DNA from: Pseudomonas tumuqii | GTDB taxonomy: Bacteria > Pseudomonadota > Gammaproteobacteria > Pseudomonadales > Pseudomonadaceae | Reading direction: 5' to 3' | Assembly (NCBI RefSeq): GCF_013184545.1 | Contig: NZ_JAAOJA010000024.1 | Location: forward strand, 1 to 41,630 | DNA length: 41,630 nt | Shown here: positions 7,106 to 18,183 of the stretch, piece by piece | Position numbering within the stretch: the first letter of the stretch is position 1 | Layout of the letters: the number at the start of each line of letters is the position of its first letter | Translations under genes and position numbers: made by a program | The notes under the pieces: model-generated | Told to the model about the DNA's origin: nothing | The model's input: only the letters and a program-made list of their open reading frames with translations | Database searches by the model: none

Positions 7106-8494
7106 ATGTGTAACTCCACCGCCCGCCGCTCCTTGATGAAAAAGACCCTGACCGGCCTCGGCTGCGCCGCCGTCATGCTGCTCACGCCGTTGAGCATGCA
7201 GATCGCCATCGCCGCCGATCCAGAAAAGGAAGAACTCAAGCTGGGTTTCATCAAGCTGACCGACATGGCGCCACTGGCGATTGCCTACGAGAAAGGCTTC
7301 TTCGAGGATGAGGGCCTGTACGTCACCCTGGAAGCCCAGGCCAACTGGAAAGTCCTGCTGGACCGGGTGATCACCGGCGAGCTGGACGGCGCGCACATGC
7401 TCGCCGGCCAACCCCTGGGGGCCACCATCGGCTTCGGCACCAAGGCCGAGGTAGTCACTGCCTTCTCCATGGACCTCAACGGTAATGGCATCACCATGTC
7501 CAATGCCGTCTGGGAGGAAATGAAGAAGCACGTGCCGATGGAAAACGGCAAGCCGGTGCACCCGATCAAGGCCGATGCACTCAAGCCGGTGATCGAGCAG
7601 TACAAGGCCAAGGGCAAGCCCTTCAACCTGGGCATGGTCTTCCCGGTGTCCACCCACAACTATGAATTGCGCTACTGGCTGGCCGCCGGCGGCATCAACC
7701 CCGGCTACTACGCACCGGCCAGGGGCGACATTACTGGCACCCTCAACGCCGATGCCCTGCTCTCGGTAACCCCGCCACCGCAAATGCCGGCCACGCTCGA
7801 GGCCGGCACCATTGACGGTTACAGCGTAGGCGAGCCCTGGAACCAGGCTGCCGTGTTCAAGGGCATCGGCGTGCCGGTGATCACCGACTACGAAATCTGG
7901 AAGAACAATCCCGAGAAGGTCCTTGGCGTATCGAAAGCCTGGGCCGACGCCAACCCGGAAACCCACAAGCGCCTGGTCAAGGCGCTGATCCGCGCCGGCA
8001 TGTGGCTGGATGAAAACGACAACGCCAACCGCCAGGAAGCCGTGGAGATCCTCTCGCGCCCCGAATACGTTGGCGCCGATGCCAAGGTACTCGCCAACTC
8101 GATGACCGGCACCTTCGAGTACGAGAAGGGGGACAAGCGCGAAGTACCGGATTTCAACGTGTTCTTCCGCTATAACGCGACCTACCCCTACTACTCCGAC
8201 GCCATCTGGTACCTGACCCAGATGCGTCGCTGGGGCCAGATCGGCGAAGCCAAGCCGGACAGCTGGTACCTGGATACCGCCAAGCAGGTCTACTTGCCGG
8301 CGGTGTACCAGAGTGCTGCCAGCGAACTGGTCGCGGAAGGCAAGGCCAAGGCCGAAGACTTCCCTCCGGCCAACGAAGAGGGTTTCCGTGCCCCCTCCAA
8401 CGAGTTCATCGATGGCGTGACCTATGACGGGCGCAAGCCGAACGAGTACATCAACCAATTCAAGATTGGTCTGAAAGCCGACTCCGTTCTGTAA
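7106..8494 (+). CDS. nrtA: NrtA, periplasmic nitrate-binding protein of ABC transporter
   Basis: A 462-residue protein. The N-terminus (MCNSTARRSLMKKTLTGLG, cleaved near IAIAADP) has a twin arginine, so export by Tat is possible. The body is the NrtA/CmpA fold: LGFIKLTDMAPLAIAYEKGF, QANWKVLLDRVITGELDGAH, VTPPPQMPATLEAGTIDGY, VGEPWNQAAV. These match NasS, its cytoplasmic paralogue at 823-2034. It captures nitrate for NrtB and NrtC. GAGGAA lies 8 bases before ATG 7106. It is the first gene of nrtABC and is expressed from the leader just described. A stable hairpin separates it from nrtB, as is common after binding-protein genes. Confidence 0.93.
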   Translation: MCNSTARRSLMKKTLTGLGCAAVMLLTPLSMQIAIAADPEKEELKLGFIKLTDMAPLAIAYEKGFFEDEGLYVTLEAQANWKVLLDRVITGELDGAHMLAGQPLGATIGFGTKAEVVTAFSMDLNGNGITMSNAVWEEMKKHVPMENGKPVHPIKADALKPVIEQYKAKGKPFNLGMVFPVSTHNYELRYWLAAGGINPGYYAPARGDITGTLNADALLSVTPPPQMPATLEAGTIDGYSVGEPWNQAAVFKGIGVPVITDYEIWKNNPEKVLGVSKAWADANPETHKRLVKALIRAGMWLDENDNANRQEAVEILSRPEYVGADAKVLANSMTGTFEYEKGDKREVPDFNVFFRYNATYPYYSDAIWYLTQMRRWGQIGEAKPDSWYLDTAKQVYLPAVYQSAASELVAEGKAKAEDFPPANEEGFRAPSNEFIDGVTYDGRKPNEYINQFKIGLKADSVL

Positions 8495-8510
8495 CGCATC
8501 TATATGCCCT

Positions 8511-8533
8511 GGGGGCCGGACACTCCGGCCCCC
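8511..8533 (+). other. Intercistronic hairpin nrtA-nrtB
   Basis: Perfect 9-bp GC stem GGGGGCCGG / CCGGCCCCC with loop ACACT, without a U-tract. It probably protects the 3' end of nrtA mRNA and lowers nrtB/nrtC expression relative to the binding protein. Confidence 0.65.
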
Positions 8534-8554
8534 CTCTGCTTCGAGGACAAGACG

Positions 8555-9544
8555 ATGAGCAACCCCGCCGTCGCCCAGCCCATTCAAGACACGCTGAAAT
8601 CCGCTCGTAGCCTGGCCCTCAAACGCTGGTTACCCCGCGTGCTGATGCCCATGTTCGGCATCCTCGCCTTCCTGCTGTTCTGGCAGATGATTGCCGGCAG
8701 CATTGACACCAGTCTCGGTAAATTCCCTGGCCCGACCCAGGTGGCCAGCCAGTTCGGCGCCCTGGTCGATGAGCACCTGCGCGAGCAGAAACGCGCCGAT
8801 GCCTTCTTCGAGCGCCAGGAAATACGCAATGCCGAGAAACTGGCCAAGGACCCTGCAGCCAAAATCAGCGTTCGCCCATACACCGGCAAGCCGACGTTCT
8901 TCAAACAGATCTTCACCAGCCTGTACACGGTCATGACCGGCTTTTTCATCGCTTCGCTACTGGCCATCCCGCTGGGCATCGTGTGCGGCCTGAGCAAGCC
9001 GATCTACAACGCGGTCAACCCGCTGATCCAGATCTTCAAGCCGGTTTCACCGCTGGCCTGGCTGCCGCTGGTGACCATGGTGGTCAGCGCCGTCTATACC
9101 AGCAGCGATCCACTGTTCGCCAAATCTTTCGTCACTTCGGCGGTAACCGTGGCGCTGTGCTGCCTGTGGCCTACCGTGATCAACACCACCGTGGGGGTGG
9201 CCAACCTGGACAAGGACCTGCAGAACGTCAGTCGCGTGCTTAGCCTGTCACCGCTCAGCCATGTACGCCGAATCGTCCTGCCGGCGGCCATTCCGATGAT
9301 CTTCACCGGCCTGCGCCTGTCCCTGGCCACCGGCTGGATGGTCCTGATCGCCGCGGAAATGCTGGCGCAGAACCCCGGCCTGGGCAAATTCATCTGGGAC
9401 GAGTTCCAGAACGGCAGCTCCAACTCGCTGGGACGGATCATGGTCGCGGTAATCGCCATCGGCCTGCTCGGCTTCGTCCTCGACCGTCTCATGCTCATGC
9501 TCCAGCGCTACGTCAGCTGGGACAAGAATGCCGACCTGCGTTAA
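8555..9544 (+). CDS. nrtB: NrtB, nitrate ABC transporter permease
   Basis: A 329-residue inner-membrane protein of the BPD_transp_1 type. The first membrane segment is near residues 31-48 (LMPMFGILAFLLFWQMIAG). A hydrophilic stretch follows (about 70-125). The core of five or so segments carries the EAA-type loop RRIVLPAAIPMIFTGLRL that docks the ATPase. I place the start at ATG 8555 behind GAGGACAA; the in-frame ATG at 8504 would run through the intercistronic hairpin. It ends 22 bases before nrtC. Confidence 0.9.
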   Translation: MSNPAVAQPIQDTLKSARSLALKRWLPRVLMPMFGILAFLLFWQMIAGSIDTSLGKFPGPTQVASQFGALVDEHLREQKRADAFFERQEIRNAEKLAKDPAAKISVRPYTGKPTFFKQIFTSLYTVMTGFFIASLLAIPLGIVCGLSKPIYNAVNPLIQIFKPVSPLAWLPLVTMVVSAVYTSSDPLFAKSFVTSAVTVALCCLWPTVINTTVGVANLDKDLQNVSRVLSLSPLSHVRRIVLPAAIPMIFTGLRLSLATGWMVLIAAEMLAQNPGLGKFIWDEFQNGSSNSLGRIMVAVIAIGLLGFVLDRLMLMLQRYVSWDKNADLR

Positions 9545-9566
9545 TCGCCAATTTCAGGAGCTCGCC

Positions 9567-10361
9567 ATGAACCATCCACACCTTGAACTGACCGGCGTCG
9601 GCATCAGCTTTCCCACCGACAAGGGCCTGTACTGCGCCCTACAGAACGTCAACCTGAAAATCGACAAGGGCGAGTTCGTGTCCTTGATCGGCCATTCCGG
9701 CTGCGGCAAATCGACCGTGCTGAATATCGTCGCCGGCCTCTACCAGGCCAGCACCGGCGGCGTGATCCTCGACAGCCGCGAGGTCAATTCGCCAGGCCCG
9801 GAACGTGCGGTGGTGTTCCAGAACCACAGCCTGCTGCCCTGGCTGAGCTGCTACCAGAACATTGAGCTGGCCGTGCGCCAGGTATTCCAGGGCAAGAAAT
9901 CGCGCGGGGAAATGCGCGAATGGATCGACTACAACCTGGAACTGGTGCACATGAGCCACGCGCGCGACAAGCGCCCCAGTGAGATTTCCGGCGGCATGAA
10001 ACAGCGCATCGGCATCGCCCGCGCGCTGGCCATGCAACCCAAGGTGCTGTTGATGGATGAGCCCTTCGGCGCCCTCGACGCCTTGACCCGTGCCCACCTG
10101 CAGGACTCGCTGATGGAGATCCATGCCGACCTCGGCAATACGGTGATCATGATCACCCACGATGTCGACGAAGCCGTGCTGCTGTCCGATCGCATCGTCA
10201 TGATGAGCAACGGCCCGGCGGCCAGCGTCGGCGAGATTCTGCGCGTGGACCTGCAACGCCCGCGCGAGCGCATCGCCTTGGCGCATGACGCGCGCTATCA
10301 CGAATACCGCGCCGCCGTACTGGAATTCCTCTACCAGAAGCAGCAGCGCCCGGCGGCTTGA
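9567..10361 (+). CDS. nrtC: NrtC/NasD, nitrate ABC transporter ATPase
   Basis: A 264-residue ABC ATPase: Walker A GHSGCGKST, Q-loop VVFQNHSLLPWL, signature SGGMKQRIGIARAL, Walker B VLLMDEPFGALD, H-switch ITHDVDEAV. It has a single ATPase domain, without the C-terminal NrtA-like regulatory domain of cyanobacterial NrtC, so it is nearer to cyanobacterial NrtD or Klebsiella NasD in form. ATG 9567 has CAGGAG upstream. It is the last gene of the transporter operon; a near-perfect hairpin follows. Confidence 0.92.
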   Translation: MNHPHLELTGVGISFPTDKGLYCALQNVNLKIDKGEFVSLIGHSGCGKSTVLNIVAGLYQASTGGVILDSREVNSPGPERAVVFQNHSLLPWLSCYQNIELAVRQVFQGKKSRGEMREWIDYNLELVHMSHARDKRPSEISGGMKQRIGIARALAMQPKVLLMDEPFGALDALTRAHLQDSLMEIHADLGNTVIMITHDVDEAVLLSDRIVMMSNGPAASVGEILRVDLQRPRERIALAHDARYHEYRAAVLEFLYQKQQRPAA

Positions 10362-10376
10362 GCGGTGCCGCCATGA

Positions 10377-10418
10377 GCCCGTTGCAACCCGCACACCAGG
10401 GTGCGGATTGCAGCGGGC
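10377..10418 (+). terminator. Long hairpin after nrtC
   Basis: Stem of about 18 positions with one mismatch, GCCCGTTGCAACCCGCAC against GTGCGGATTGCAGCGGGC, 15 bases after the nrtC stop. There is only a weak T content after it. Likely 3' end of the nrtABC message. The rest of the 230-base gap to the PL7 gene shows nothing else I can call. Confidence 0.55.
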
Positions 10419-10591
10419 TTGCCCCTGCTCCAGGCTGCGCCGAAGGCCGATAAATCCTGATAAATCAGCCGCACAGGCGCGAGCAATCCCGGCAGCCCGG
10501 TTGAGAAATTCCCGATCCGATTGAACTTACTGCGCTGGCGGCCGCCGAAGCCAAGCCATTCACAGATTTTCAAGACTATTAAGGATCAGTC

Positions 10592-11281
10592 GTGCTTGAT
10601 CTCACCACTTGGAACCTCTCGGTTCCCACCGACCCATCTCCCACCACCATCGAAACCCCACGCCTGAACAACGGATATGACAGCCAGTACTTCCGCCGCA
10701 ATGGCGACGGCAGTGTCACCTTCTGGGTGCCGGTCGACGGTTCGCATACCGCTGATGCCATCTACCCGCGCAGCGAGCTGCGCGAAACCCAGGCCGACGG
10801 CACGCTGAACAACTGGTACTACTACAGCGCCGACAACTACCTGAACGCGGTGCTGACGATCAACCAGGTACCGAGCCAGAACAAGATCGTCATCGGCCAG
10901 ATCCACAGCAAGGACGAACCCGGCAGCAACAATGATCCGCTGGCCAAACTGCAATACCACTACCGCAGCGGCGTCGGCCGCTTGGAACTGTTGCTGCGCA
11001 AACGCCCGGGCGATGATTACGTACAGAACATTCTGCTGGCCGAGGACATCCAGCTGAACGAGCGCTTCAGCTATAAACTGCGCATCACGCCGAGCGGCAA
11101 GCTGGGTGTCAGCGTCCAGAGCAGCGAGGGTGACAACGGCTCGCTTTATCAGCAATTGAGCGCGTACTGGAGCAAGGAACAGCTGTACTTCAAGGCCGGC
11201 GCCTATATCCAGGACAATTACGGCCCATCCAATGAAGGCGGGCGGGTGACCTTCTATCATGTGAACACCCAGCACCGCTGA
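10592..11281 (+). CDS. PL7 alginate lyase without signal peptide (PA1167-like)
   Basis: A 229-residue single-domain protein covering a PL7 domain end to end: YPRSELRET, KIVIGQIHSKD (catalytic QIH), and YFKAGAYIQDN near the C-terminus. The N-terminus (LDLTTWNLSVPT) starts directly with the fold, so no export signal is visible. As I recall it, P. aeruginosa PA1167 has the same form. GTG 10592 is used, with AAGGA at 10580-10584. It should cleave alginate or alginate oligomers by beta-elimination. How it meets substrate without a signal is unclear: release by lysis, a non-classical route, or cytoplasmic processing of imported oligomers. It appears monocistronic. Confidence 0.88.
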   Translation: MLDLTTWNLSVPTDPSPTTIETPRLNNGYDSQYFRRNGDGSVTFWVPVDGSHTADAIYPRSELRETQADGTLNNWYYYSADNYLNAVLTINQVPSQNKIVIGQIHSKDEPGSNNDPLAKLQYHYRSGVGRLELLLRKRPGDDYVQNILLAEDIQLNERFSYKLRITPSGKLGVSVQSSEGDNGSLYQQLSAYWSKEQLYFKAGAYIQDNYGPSNEGGRVTFYHVNTQHR

Positions 11282-11395
11282 GGGCGAGCGGATAGCCAGG
11301 GTGGGCGGGGCATCATTCACCGGGCCGATAGCGCAAAATCGACAAAAGCCCACGTACAATTGCACCGCCCTATCCCGCCTGCACGAGACCTGCCC

Positions 11396-11851
11396 ATGGC
11401 CCGCCTAAAACTCGAGTTCCCCGAAGACCAATACTGCTACAGCACCCACCTGACTGTGCGCGTGACCGACATCAATGCGTCCAACCACCTGGGTAACGAC
11501 TCGATGATCTCGATGATCTCCGAGGCACGGGCGCGCTTCCTGTTCGAATTCGGCATTTACGAAACCCGCGGAGATGGCACCGGCATCATCGTCACCGACC
11601 TCGCCACCACCTACCGCACGGAAGCGCATGCGCGCGATCAATTGCTGTTCGAGGTCGGCGTGATGGACTTCAACAAATACGGTGGCGACATCACCTTCCG
11701 CATCACCCGTCCGGCCGATGGCAGCCTGGTGGCGATGGCCAAGTCGGGCTTCGTGTTCTTCGACTACAAGCTCGGCAAGGTAGTGGCGATGCCGACGGTG
11801 TTCAGCAGCAAGTTCCCCAAGGTCAACTGGCTCTCATCAAACAATAAATAA
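11396..11851 (+). CDS. Acyl-CoA thioesterase-like 4HBT hotdog protein
   Basis: A 151-residue protein of the 4-hydroxybenzoyl-CoA thioesterase/YbgC group: VRVTDINASNHLGNDSMISMISEARARFLFEFG, where the position of the usual catalytic Asp/Asn (DINASNHLGN) is kept, then TYRTEAHARDQLLFEVGV and a final GFVFFDYKLGKVVAMP. It should hydrolyse acyl-CoA esters in the cytosol; the acyl chain cannot be inferred. I choose ATG 11396, where the fold begins, over the in-frame ATG 11360. It is monocistronic, in an AT-richer downstream context. Confidence 0.8.
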   Translation: MARLKLEFPEDQYCYSTHLTVRVTDINASNHLGNDSMISMISEARARFLFEFGIYETRGDGTGIIVTDLATTYRTEAHARDQLLFEVGVMDFNKYGGDITFRITRPADGSLVAMAKSGFVFFDYKLGKVVAMPTVFSSKFPKVNWLSSNNK

Positions 11852-11913
11852 CTCATTGTTTTTTACATGTAAAAATTAATTAAGTCGGACTGCAAATGCC
11901 GGCGCAACTCATC

Positions 11914-12067
11914 CGTAGGATGGGTTGAGCGCAGCGATACCCATCGGGCGGTTTATGCCTGTACCCGTTGGCAGGGCGAATATCGATGATGGGTTACGGC
12001 GCCTTTATTCTGCTGGCAGCAGGTCAATTTGTGAGCGCCTAACCTACGCGGCCCGACCCATCCTACG
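11914..12067. repeat. 154-bp palindromic-ended repeat (CGTAGG family), full copy
   Basis: Bounded by a 12-bp perfect terminal inverted repeat, CGTAGGATGGGT (11914-11925) and ACCCATCCTACG (12056-12067). Internal blocks include GAGCGCAGCGATACCCATC and CTAACCTACGCGGCCCG. It fills most of the 281-base gap between the thioesterase and sufR. A shorter copy lies at 23564-23608, and a related palindrome at 40645-40715. Confidence 0.7.
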
Positions 12068-12132
12068 GTCTCGACCCTTGAGCACCCAGTTTGCTGCGCG
12101 ACAGCGCTGCGTCGAAGACGGGGGAACCGCGC

Positions 12133-12804
12133 CTACGGGAGCGTGTCGCTGCGGGTGAAGATGCGGTAGGTGCAGCGCCGGTCCCCCGCCAGCAGGTGTT
12201 CGCCGCGCTCGACCCTGACCCCCTCGCCGAGCAACTCGCGAAACAGCGCCAGCTCGCCGCCGCAGAGCCGCTGGCACAAGGTCGCCGCCTGGGCGATCGC
12301 GCAGTGGTTTTCCACCAACTCCAGCACGCCATCCTCGGCCGGCCGGCACTCAGCCATGAAGCCTTCCGCGCTGCGGATGCGTACCAGCGCGGCGACCCGC
12401 TGTGCCAGCGGCAGGTCCGCCGCGGGCATCTGTGCGCGGTAGGCCGCCAGCTGCTTGCGCGTCCAGCCATCGGTCAGGCGCTGCAAACCGGCCTCGCCGA
12501 AGGCGCTCTGTACGCCCTGCAGCAGGTCGACCGCGAGGGCACCGTGCCGATCGGGGAAACGCGCATCAGCCTTGGCCGTCAGCCGCCAGACCCGCGCCGG
12601 CCGGCCAATCCGGCGCGGCTCGTCGCTGAACGCGACCAGGCCCTCGCCACTCAGCAGGGCCAACTGCTGGCGCACCGCCATGCTACTCACGCCCAACTGC
12701 AGGGCGAGCCGTGCCACGGCTTGCGGGCCGTCCCGCTTGAGCAGGAACAGAACGCGTTCCCGTGCGGAAGCGGGCAGCTCGGTCTTGCTGCTGGCAACGT
12801 CCAT
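12133..12804 (-). CDS. sufR: SufR-type Fe-S cluster-sensing repressor
   Basis: A 223-residue protein. An N-terminal winged helix (about residues 14-75; LALQLGVSSMAVRQQLALLSGEGLV, IGRPARVWRLT) is followed by a C-terminal domain with cysteines at 168, 177, 181 and 211 (ENHC, LCQRLCGGE, GDRRC). C168-x12-C181 plus a distal Cys is the arrangement of SufR cluster ligands. SufR with a bound Fe-S cluster represses suf operons; loss of the cluster derepresses them. Divergent from the Rieske-sufBCDSUT operon, with 126 bases between, which suits autoregulation and operon control from one site. Confidence 0.88.
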   Translation of the reverse strand: MDVASSKTELPASARERVLFLLKRDGPQAVARLALQLGVSSMAVRQQLALLSGEGLVAFSDEPRRIGRPARVWRLTAKADARFPDRHGALAVDLLQGVQSAFGEAGLQRLTDGWTRKQLAAYRAQMPAADLPLAQRVAALVRIRSAEGFMAECRPAEDGVLELVENHCAIAQAATLCQRLCGGELALFRELLGEGVRVERGEHLLAGDRRCTYRIFTRSDTLP

Positions 12805-12821
12805 CGCGCCGTCCTTCCTGC

Positions 12822-12845
12822 AAGTTTGTAAACTTTGTACAGTAA
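12822..12845. promoter_or_regulatory. Candidate SufR operator, divergent region
   Basis: A run of near-repeats AGTTTGTA-AACTTTGTA-CAGTAA, containing the small palindrome AAGTTTGTAAACTT (12822-12835). Its ACTTTGTACAGTAA block (12832-12845) recurs as ACTTTGTAAAGAAC before sufB (13285-13298). Location between sufR and the suf operon suggests an operator; the binding assignment is inference. Confidence 0.45.
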
Positions 12846-12930
12846 ATTATTGGCAATCCAGACTTGCTCGTCCAGCCAAGGGTCGCGCCGGGCCGGTATG
12901 CGCCGAGCGGTCACGATGCGGAGGAACGCC

Positions 12931-13245
12931 ATGAGTGAATTCGTCAAGGTCGCCCGGGTGGGCGACATCGCCCTCGGCACCGGTACCACCCTGTACCTAG
13001 GGGCGACGCCGGTCGCCCTGTTCAACGTCGACGGCCAGTACTATGCCATCCACAACGACTGCCCGCACGAGGACGGTCCGCTGGGCGAAGGCAGCCTGTG
13101 CGGCAGCGTGGTGACCTGCCCCGTGCACGCCTACGAGTTCGACGTCAGCAGCGGCGAGTGCCTCACCGATTCGGCCTATTGCGTCGAGCGCTTCGAGGTG
13201 CGCGTGGACGGTGACGACATCCTGTTGCGCCGGCCCGATCCTTGA
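12931..13245 (+). CDS. Rieske-type [2Fe-2S] ferredoxin of the SUF locus
   Basis: A 104-residue soluble Rieske ferredoxin with C44-x-H46 (CPHEDGPLGEG) and C63-x2-H66 (CPVHAYEF) ligands. ATG 12931 follows GGAGG; a longer in-frame start at 12835 lies in the operator region and is unlikely. Proteins annotated as non-heme oxygenase ferredoxin subunits are typical members of actinobacterial suf operons, so this is probably an electron donor or cluster-related component of Suf rather than part of an oxygenase. It is followed by a 134-base gap with a second operator-like motif. Confidence 0.85.
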   Translation: MSEFVKVARVGDIALGTGTTLYLGATPVALFNVDGQYYAIHNDCPHEDGPLGEGSLCGSVVTCPVHAYEFDVSSGECLTDSAYCVERFEVRVDGDDILLRRPDP

Positions 13246-13284
13246 TGTCCTCACTCGATATTTTCACAACTTCTGAGTATCTAT

Positions 13285-13298
13285 ACTTTGTAAAGAAC
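13285..13298 (+). promoter_or_regulatory. Second candidate SufR operator before sufB
   Basis: ACTTTGTAAAGAAC repeats the motif at 12832-12845. It suggests that sufB has its own SufR-controlled promoter in the 134-base gap after the Rieske gene. Confidence 0.4.
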
Positions 13299-13379
13299 AT
13301 TCTTGCCAAACCGGTCTAAGGGGGTATGGGCCGAAGGGGTATAGTTGAAGGCAGTTGCCAGCAGCATGAGGAGGCAACG

Positions 13380-14828
<1,449 letters not shown>

Positions 14829-14843
14829 GACCGGAGGTGGCGC

Positions 14844-15601
<758 letters not shown>

Positions 15602-15605
<4 letters not shown>

Positions 15606-16921
15606 ACAGTGCCGCCCAGGTGCCCCTGCTGACAGGCCTGCAGGCCGCTGAGCCGGCTCGCCAACCCGCCTGGCGCCGACAGGTGCGCGATGCGGCCTGG
15701 CAATGGCTGGCCGACCACGGCTTTCCCACGGCCAAGGACGAAGCCTGGAAGTACACTCGGGTCGCGCCCATCCTGGCGGTGCCGTTCCAGGCGGCCGCGC
15801 CGCCGCCGAGCCAGCGTCTGTCCGCCGCCCGCCTGGCGCAATGGGTCGGCGACTACGGCGGCCCGCGGCTGGTGTTCGTCAATGGCCATTTCAGCGCGCG
15901 GCTCTCGTCGCTGGCGGGGCTGCCCGCGGGCGTGCGCCTGAGCAACCTGGCGGCCTTGCCGGAGGCACAGCGCGCGGCCCTCGAGCCCCTGTTGGCGCGC
16001 GCCCTGCAGGTCGCACCGCATGCCTTCGGCGCGCTCAACGCCGCCCTCGGCGAGGACGGCGCCGTGCTGCAGATCCCCGCCCACTGCACGCTCGAGCGAC
16101 CGATCCACCTGGTGTTCCTCGCCGATCCGGGCGCCACGCCGCTGGCGGCGCATCCGCGCAGCCTGATCCAGCTCGGCGCCGGCAGCCGTGCAAGCCTGGT
16201 GGAAAGCCATGTGGCCAGCGACGCCGGGGTCTACCTGAGCAACGCGCTGAGCCAGGTCGTGCTCGAGGCCGGCGCAGCGCTCGAGCACTACAGCCTGCAG
16301 GACGCCAGCCGCAGCGCTTTCCATCTTACCCGCCTGGACGTGCGCCAGGCCCGGGACAGCCGCTTCAGCGCGCACCTGACGGCCTGTGGCGGGGCCATCG
16401 CTCGCCACGAGGTGCGGGTCGCGCTCGAGGGCCCCGGCGCCCAGGTGGCCCTGGACGGCCTGTACCTGCCCGGCGGCGAGCAGCACCTGGACAACCAGAC
16501 CTGCATCGAGCACCTGGCGCCGTACTGCACCAGCCGCGAGCGCTACAAGGGGGTGATCGGCGGCCGCGGGCACGGGGTCTTCGACGGCCGGATCATCGTG
16601 CGCCCGGGCGCGATCAAGACCGATGCCAGCCAGACCATCAAGAACCTGCTGCTGTCGGCGACGGCCCAGGCCAACGCCCAGCCGCGCCTGGAGATCTTCG
16701 CCGATGACGTCAAGTGCGCCCATGGCGCCGCCGTCGGCCAACTGGATCGACAGACGATCTTCTACCTGCGCGCGCGCGGGCTGGACGAACCGGCCGCGCG
16801 CGCGCTGCTGACCTACGCCTTCGTCGGCGAGATGCTCGAAGCGATCCGCCTGGCGCCGCTGCGCAGCCAGGTGGAACGCCTGGTCGCCGCGCAGTTGCAC
16901 AGCCTGGAGGGGACGCCATGA
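15602..16921 (+). CDS. sufD: SufD, scaffold subunit
   Basis: A 439-residue SufD. It carries the N-terminal helical region (WLADHGFPTAKDEAWKYTRVAP) and the beta-helix core (HYSLQDASRSAFHLTRLDVRQARDSRFSAH, YKGVIGGRGHGVFDGRIIVRPGAIKTDASQTIKNLLLS, EIFADDVKCAHGAAVGQLD). The last block holds the conserved DDVKC(A/T)HG motif needed for cluster assembly. Translationally coupled to sufC and sufS by ATGA overlaps. Confidence 0.95.
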
Positions 16922-18183
16922 ACCCCCGCGCGAGCCGCCTGCAGCCCCTGGCGAAGCGCTTCGAGCCGTACCAGGTCGAACGCTTGCGCCAAGCCTTCCC
17001 GATCCTCGCCCAACGCATCTACGGCAAGCCGCTGGTCTACCTCGATAGCGCCGCCACCAGCCAGAAGCCGCAGGCGGTGATCGACGCCATGTCGCGCTTC
17101 TTCCTCGAGGAGAACGCCAATGTCCACCGTGGCGTGCACTACCTCTCGCTGCGCGCCACCGAGGCCTACGAGCAGGCGCGGGCCAAGGTCCAGCGTTTCC
17201 TCAACGCCGAACATGTCGAGGAGATCGTCTTCGTCCGCGGCACCACCGAGGCGGTCAATCTGGTGGCGCAAACCTATGGCAAGGTGCATGTCCGCGCGGG
17301 CGACGAGGTGCTGATCAGCGCCATGGAGCACCACTCCAACATCGTGCCCTGGCAGATGCTCTGCGAGCAGAGCGGCGCCCGGCTGCTGGTGGCGCCGATC
17401 GACGACGCCGGCGAGCTGCTGCTCGACGAGCTGGAACGGTTGATCGGGCCGAGGACCAAGCTGGTGGCCATCACCCATGTCTCGAACGTGCTCGGCACCG
17501 TCAACCCGATCCGCCGCATCGTCCAGCTCGCCCACGCCCGGGGTACGCCGGTACTGGTCGACGGCGCCCAGGCGGCCCCGCACCTGAAGGTCGACGTGCG
17601 CGCCCTGGGCTGCGACTTCTACGCCCTGTCGGGGCACAAGATGTATGGCCCCACCGGCATCGGTGCGCTCTACGGCCGCCGCGAGCTGCTCGAGGCGATG
17701 CCGCCCTACCAGGGCGGCGGCGACATGATCCTCTCGGTCAGCTTCGACAAGACCCTGTACAACAAGCCGCCGTACCGCTTCGAGGCCGGCACGCCGAACA
17801 TGGTCGGCGCGATCGGCCTGGGCGCGGCGATCGACTTCCTCGGCGGACTCGACGCAGACGCCCTGGCCGGGCACGAGCAGGCCGTGCTGGCCTACGCCCA
17901 GCAGGCGCTGGCGGCGGTGCCCGGGCTGCGCCTGATCGGCACCGCGGCGGACAAGATCGGCGTGCTCTCGTTCGTCCTCGACGGCATCCACCCGCACGAT
18001 ATCGGCACCATCCTCGACCGCGAGGGCATCGCCATCCGCACCGGCCATCATTGCGCCCAGCCGCTGATGCAACGCTACGGCCTGGCCGCCACCGCCCGCG
18101 CCTCGCTCGGCTGCTACAGCAACGAGCAGGACATCGATGCGCTGCTGGCCGGCCTGGCCAAGGTGCAGGAGGTGTTCCGATGA
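16918..18183 (+). CDS. sufS: SufS, group II cysteine desulfurase
   Basis: A 421-residue class V aminotransferase fold. K241 in LSGHKMYGPTG binds PLP and C379 in RTGHHCAQP takes the persulfide; the context RxGHHCAQP is that of group II (SufS) enzymes. It converts cysteine to alanine and passes sulfur to SufU. The start at ATG 16918 overlaps the sufD stop. Cystathionine enzymes that could supply cysteine are encoded 4-7 kb downstream. Confidence 0.95.
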   Translation: MNPRASRLQPLAKRFEPYQVERLRQAFPILAQRIYGKPLVYLDSAATSQKPQAVIDAMSRFFLEENANVHRGVHYLSLRATEAYEQARAKVQRFLNAEHVEEIVFVRGTTEAVNLVAQTYGKVHVRAGDEVLISAMEHHSNIVPWQMLCEQSGARLLVAPIDDAGELLLDELERLIGPRTKLVAITHVSNVLGTVNPIRRIVQLAHARGTPVLVDGAQAAPHLKVDVRALGCDFYALSGHKMYGPTGIGALYGRRELLEAMPPYQGGGDMILSVSFDKTLYNKPPYRFEAGTPNMVGAIGLGAAIDFLGGLDADALAGHEQAVLAYAQQALAAVPGLRLIGTAADKIGVLSFVLDGIHPHDIGTILDREGIAIRTGHHCAQPLMQRYGLAATARASLGCYSNEQDIDALLAGLAKVQEVFR

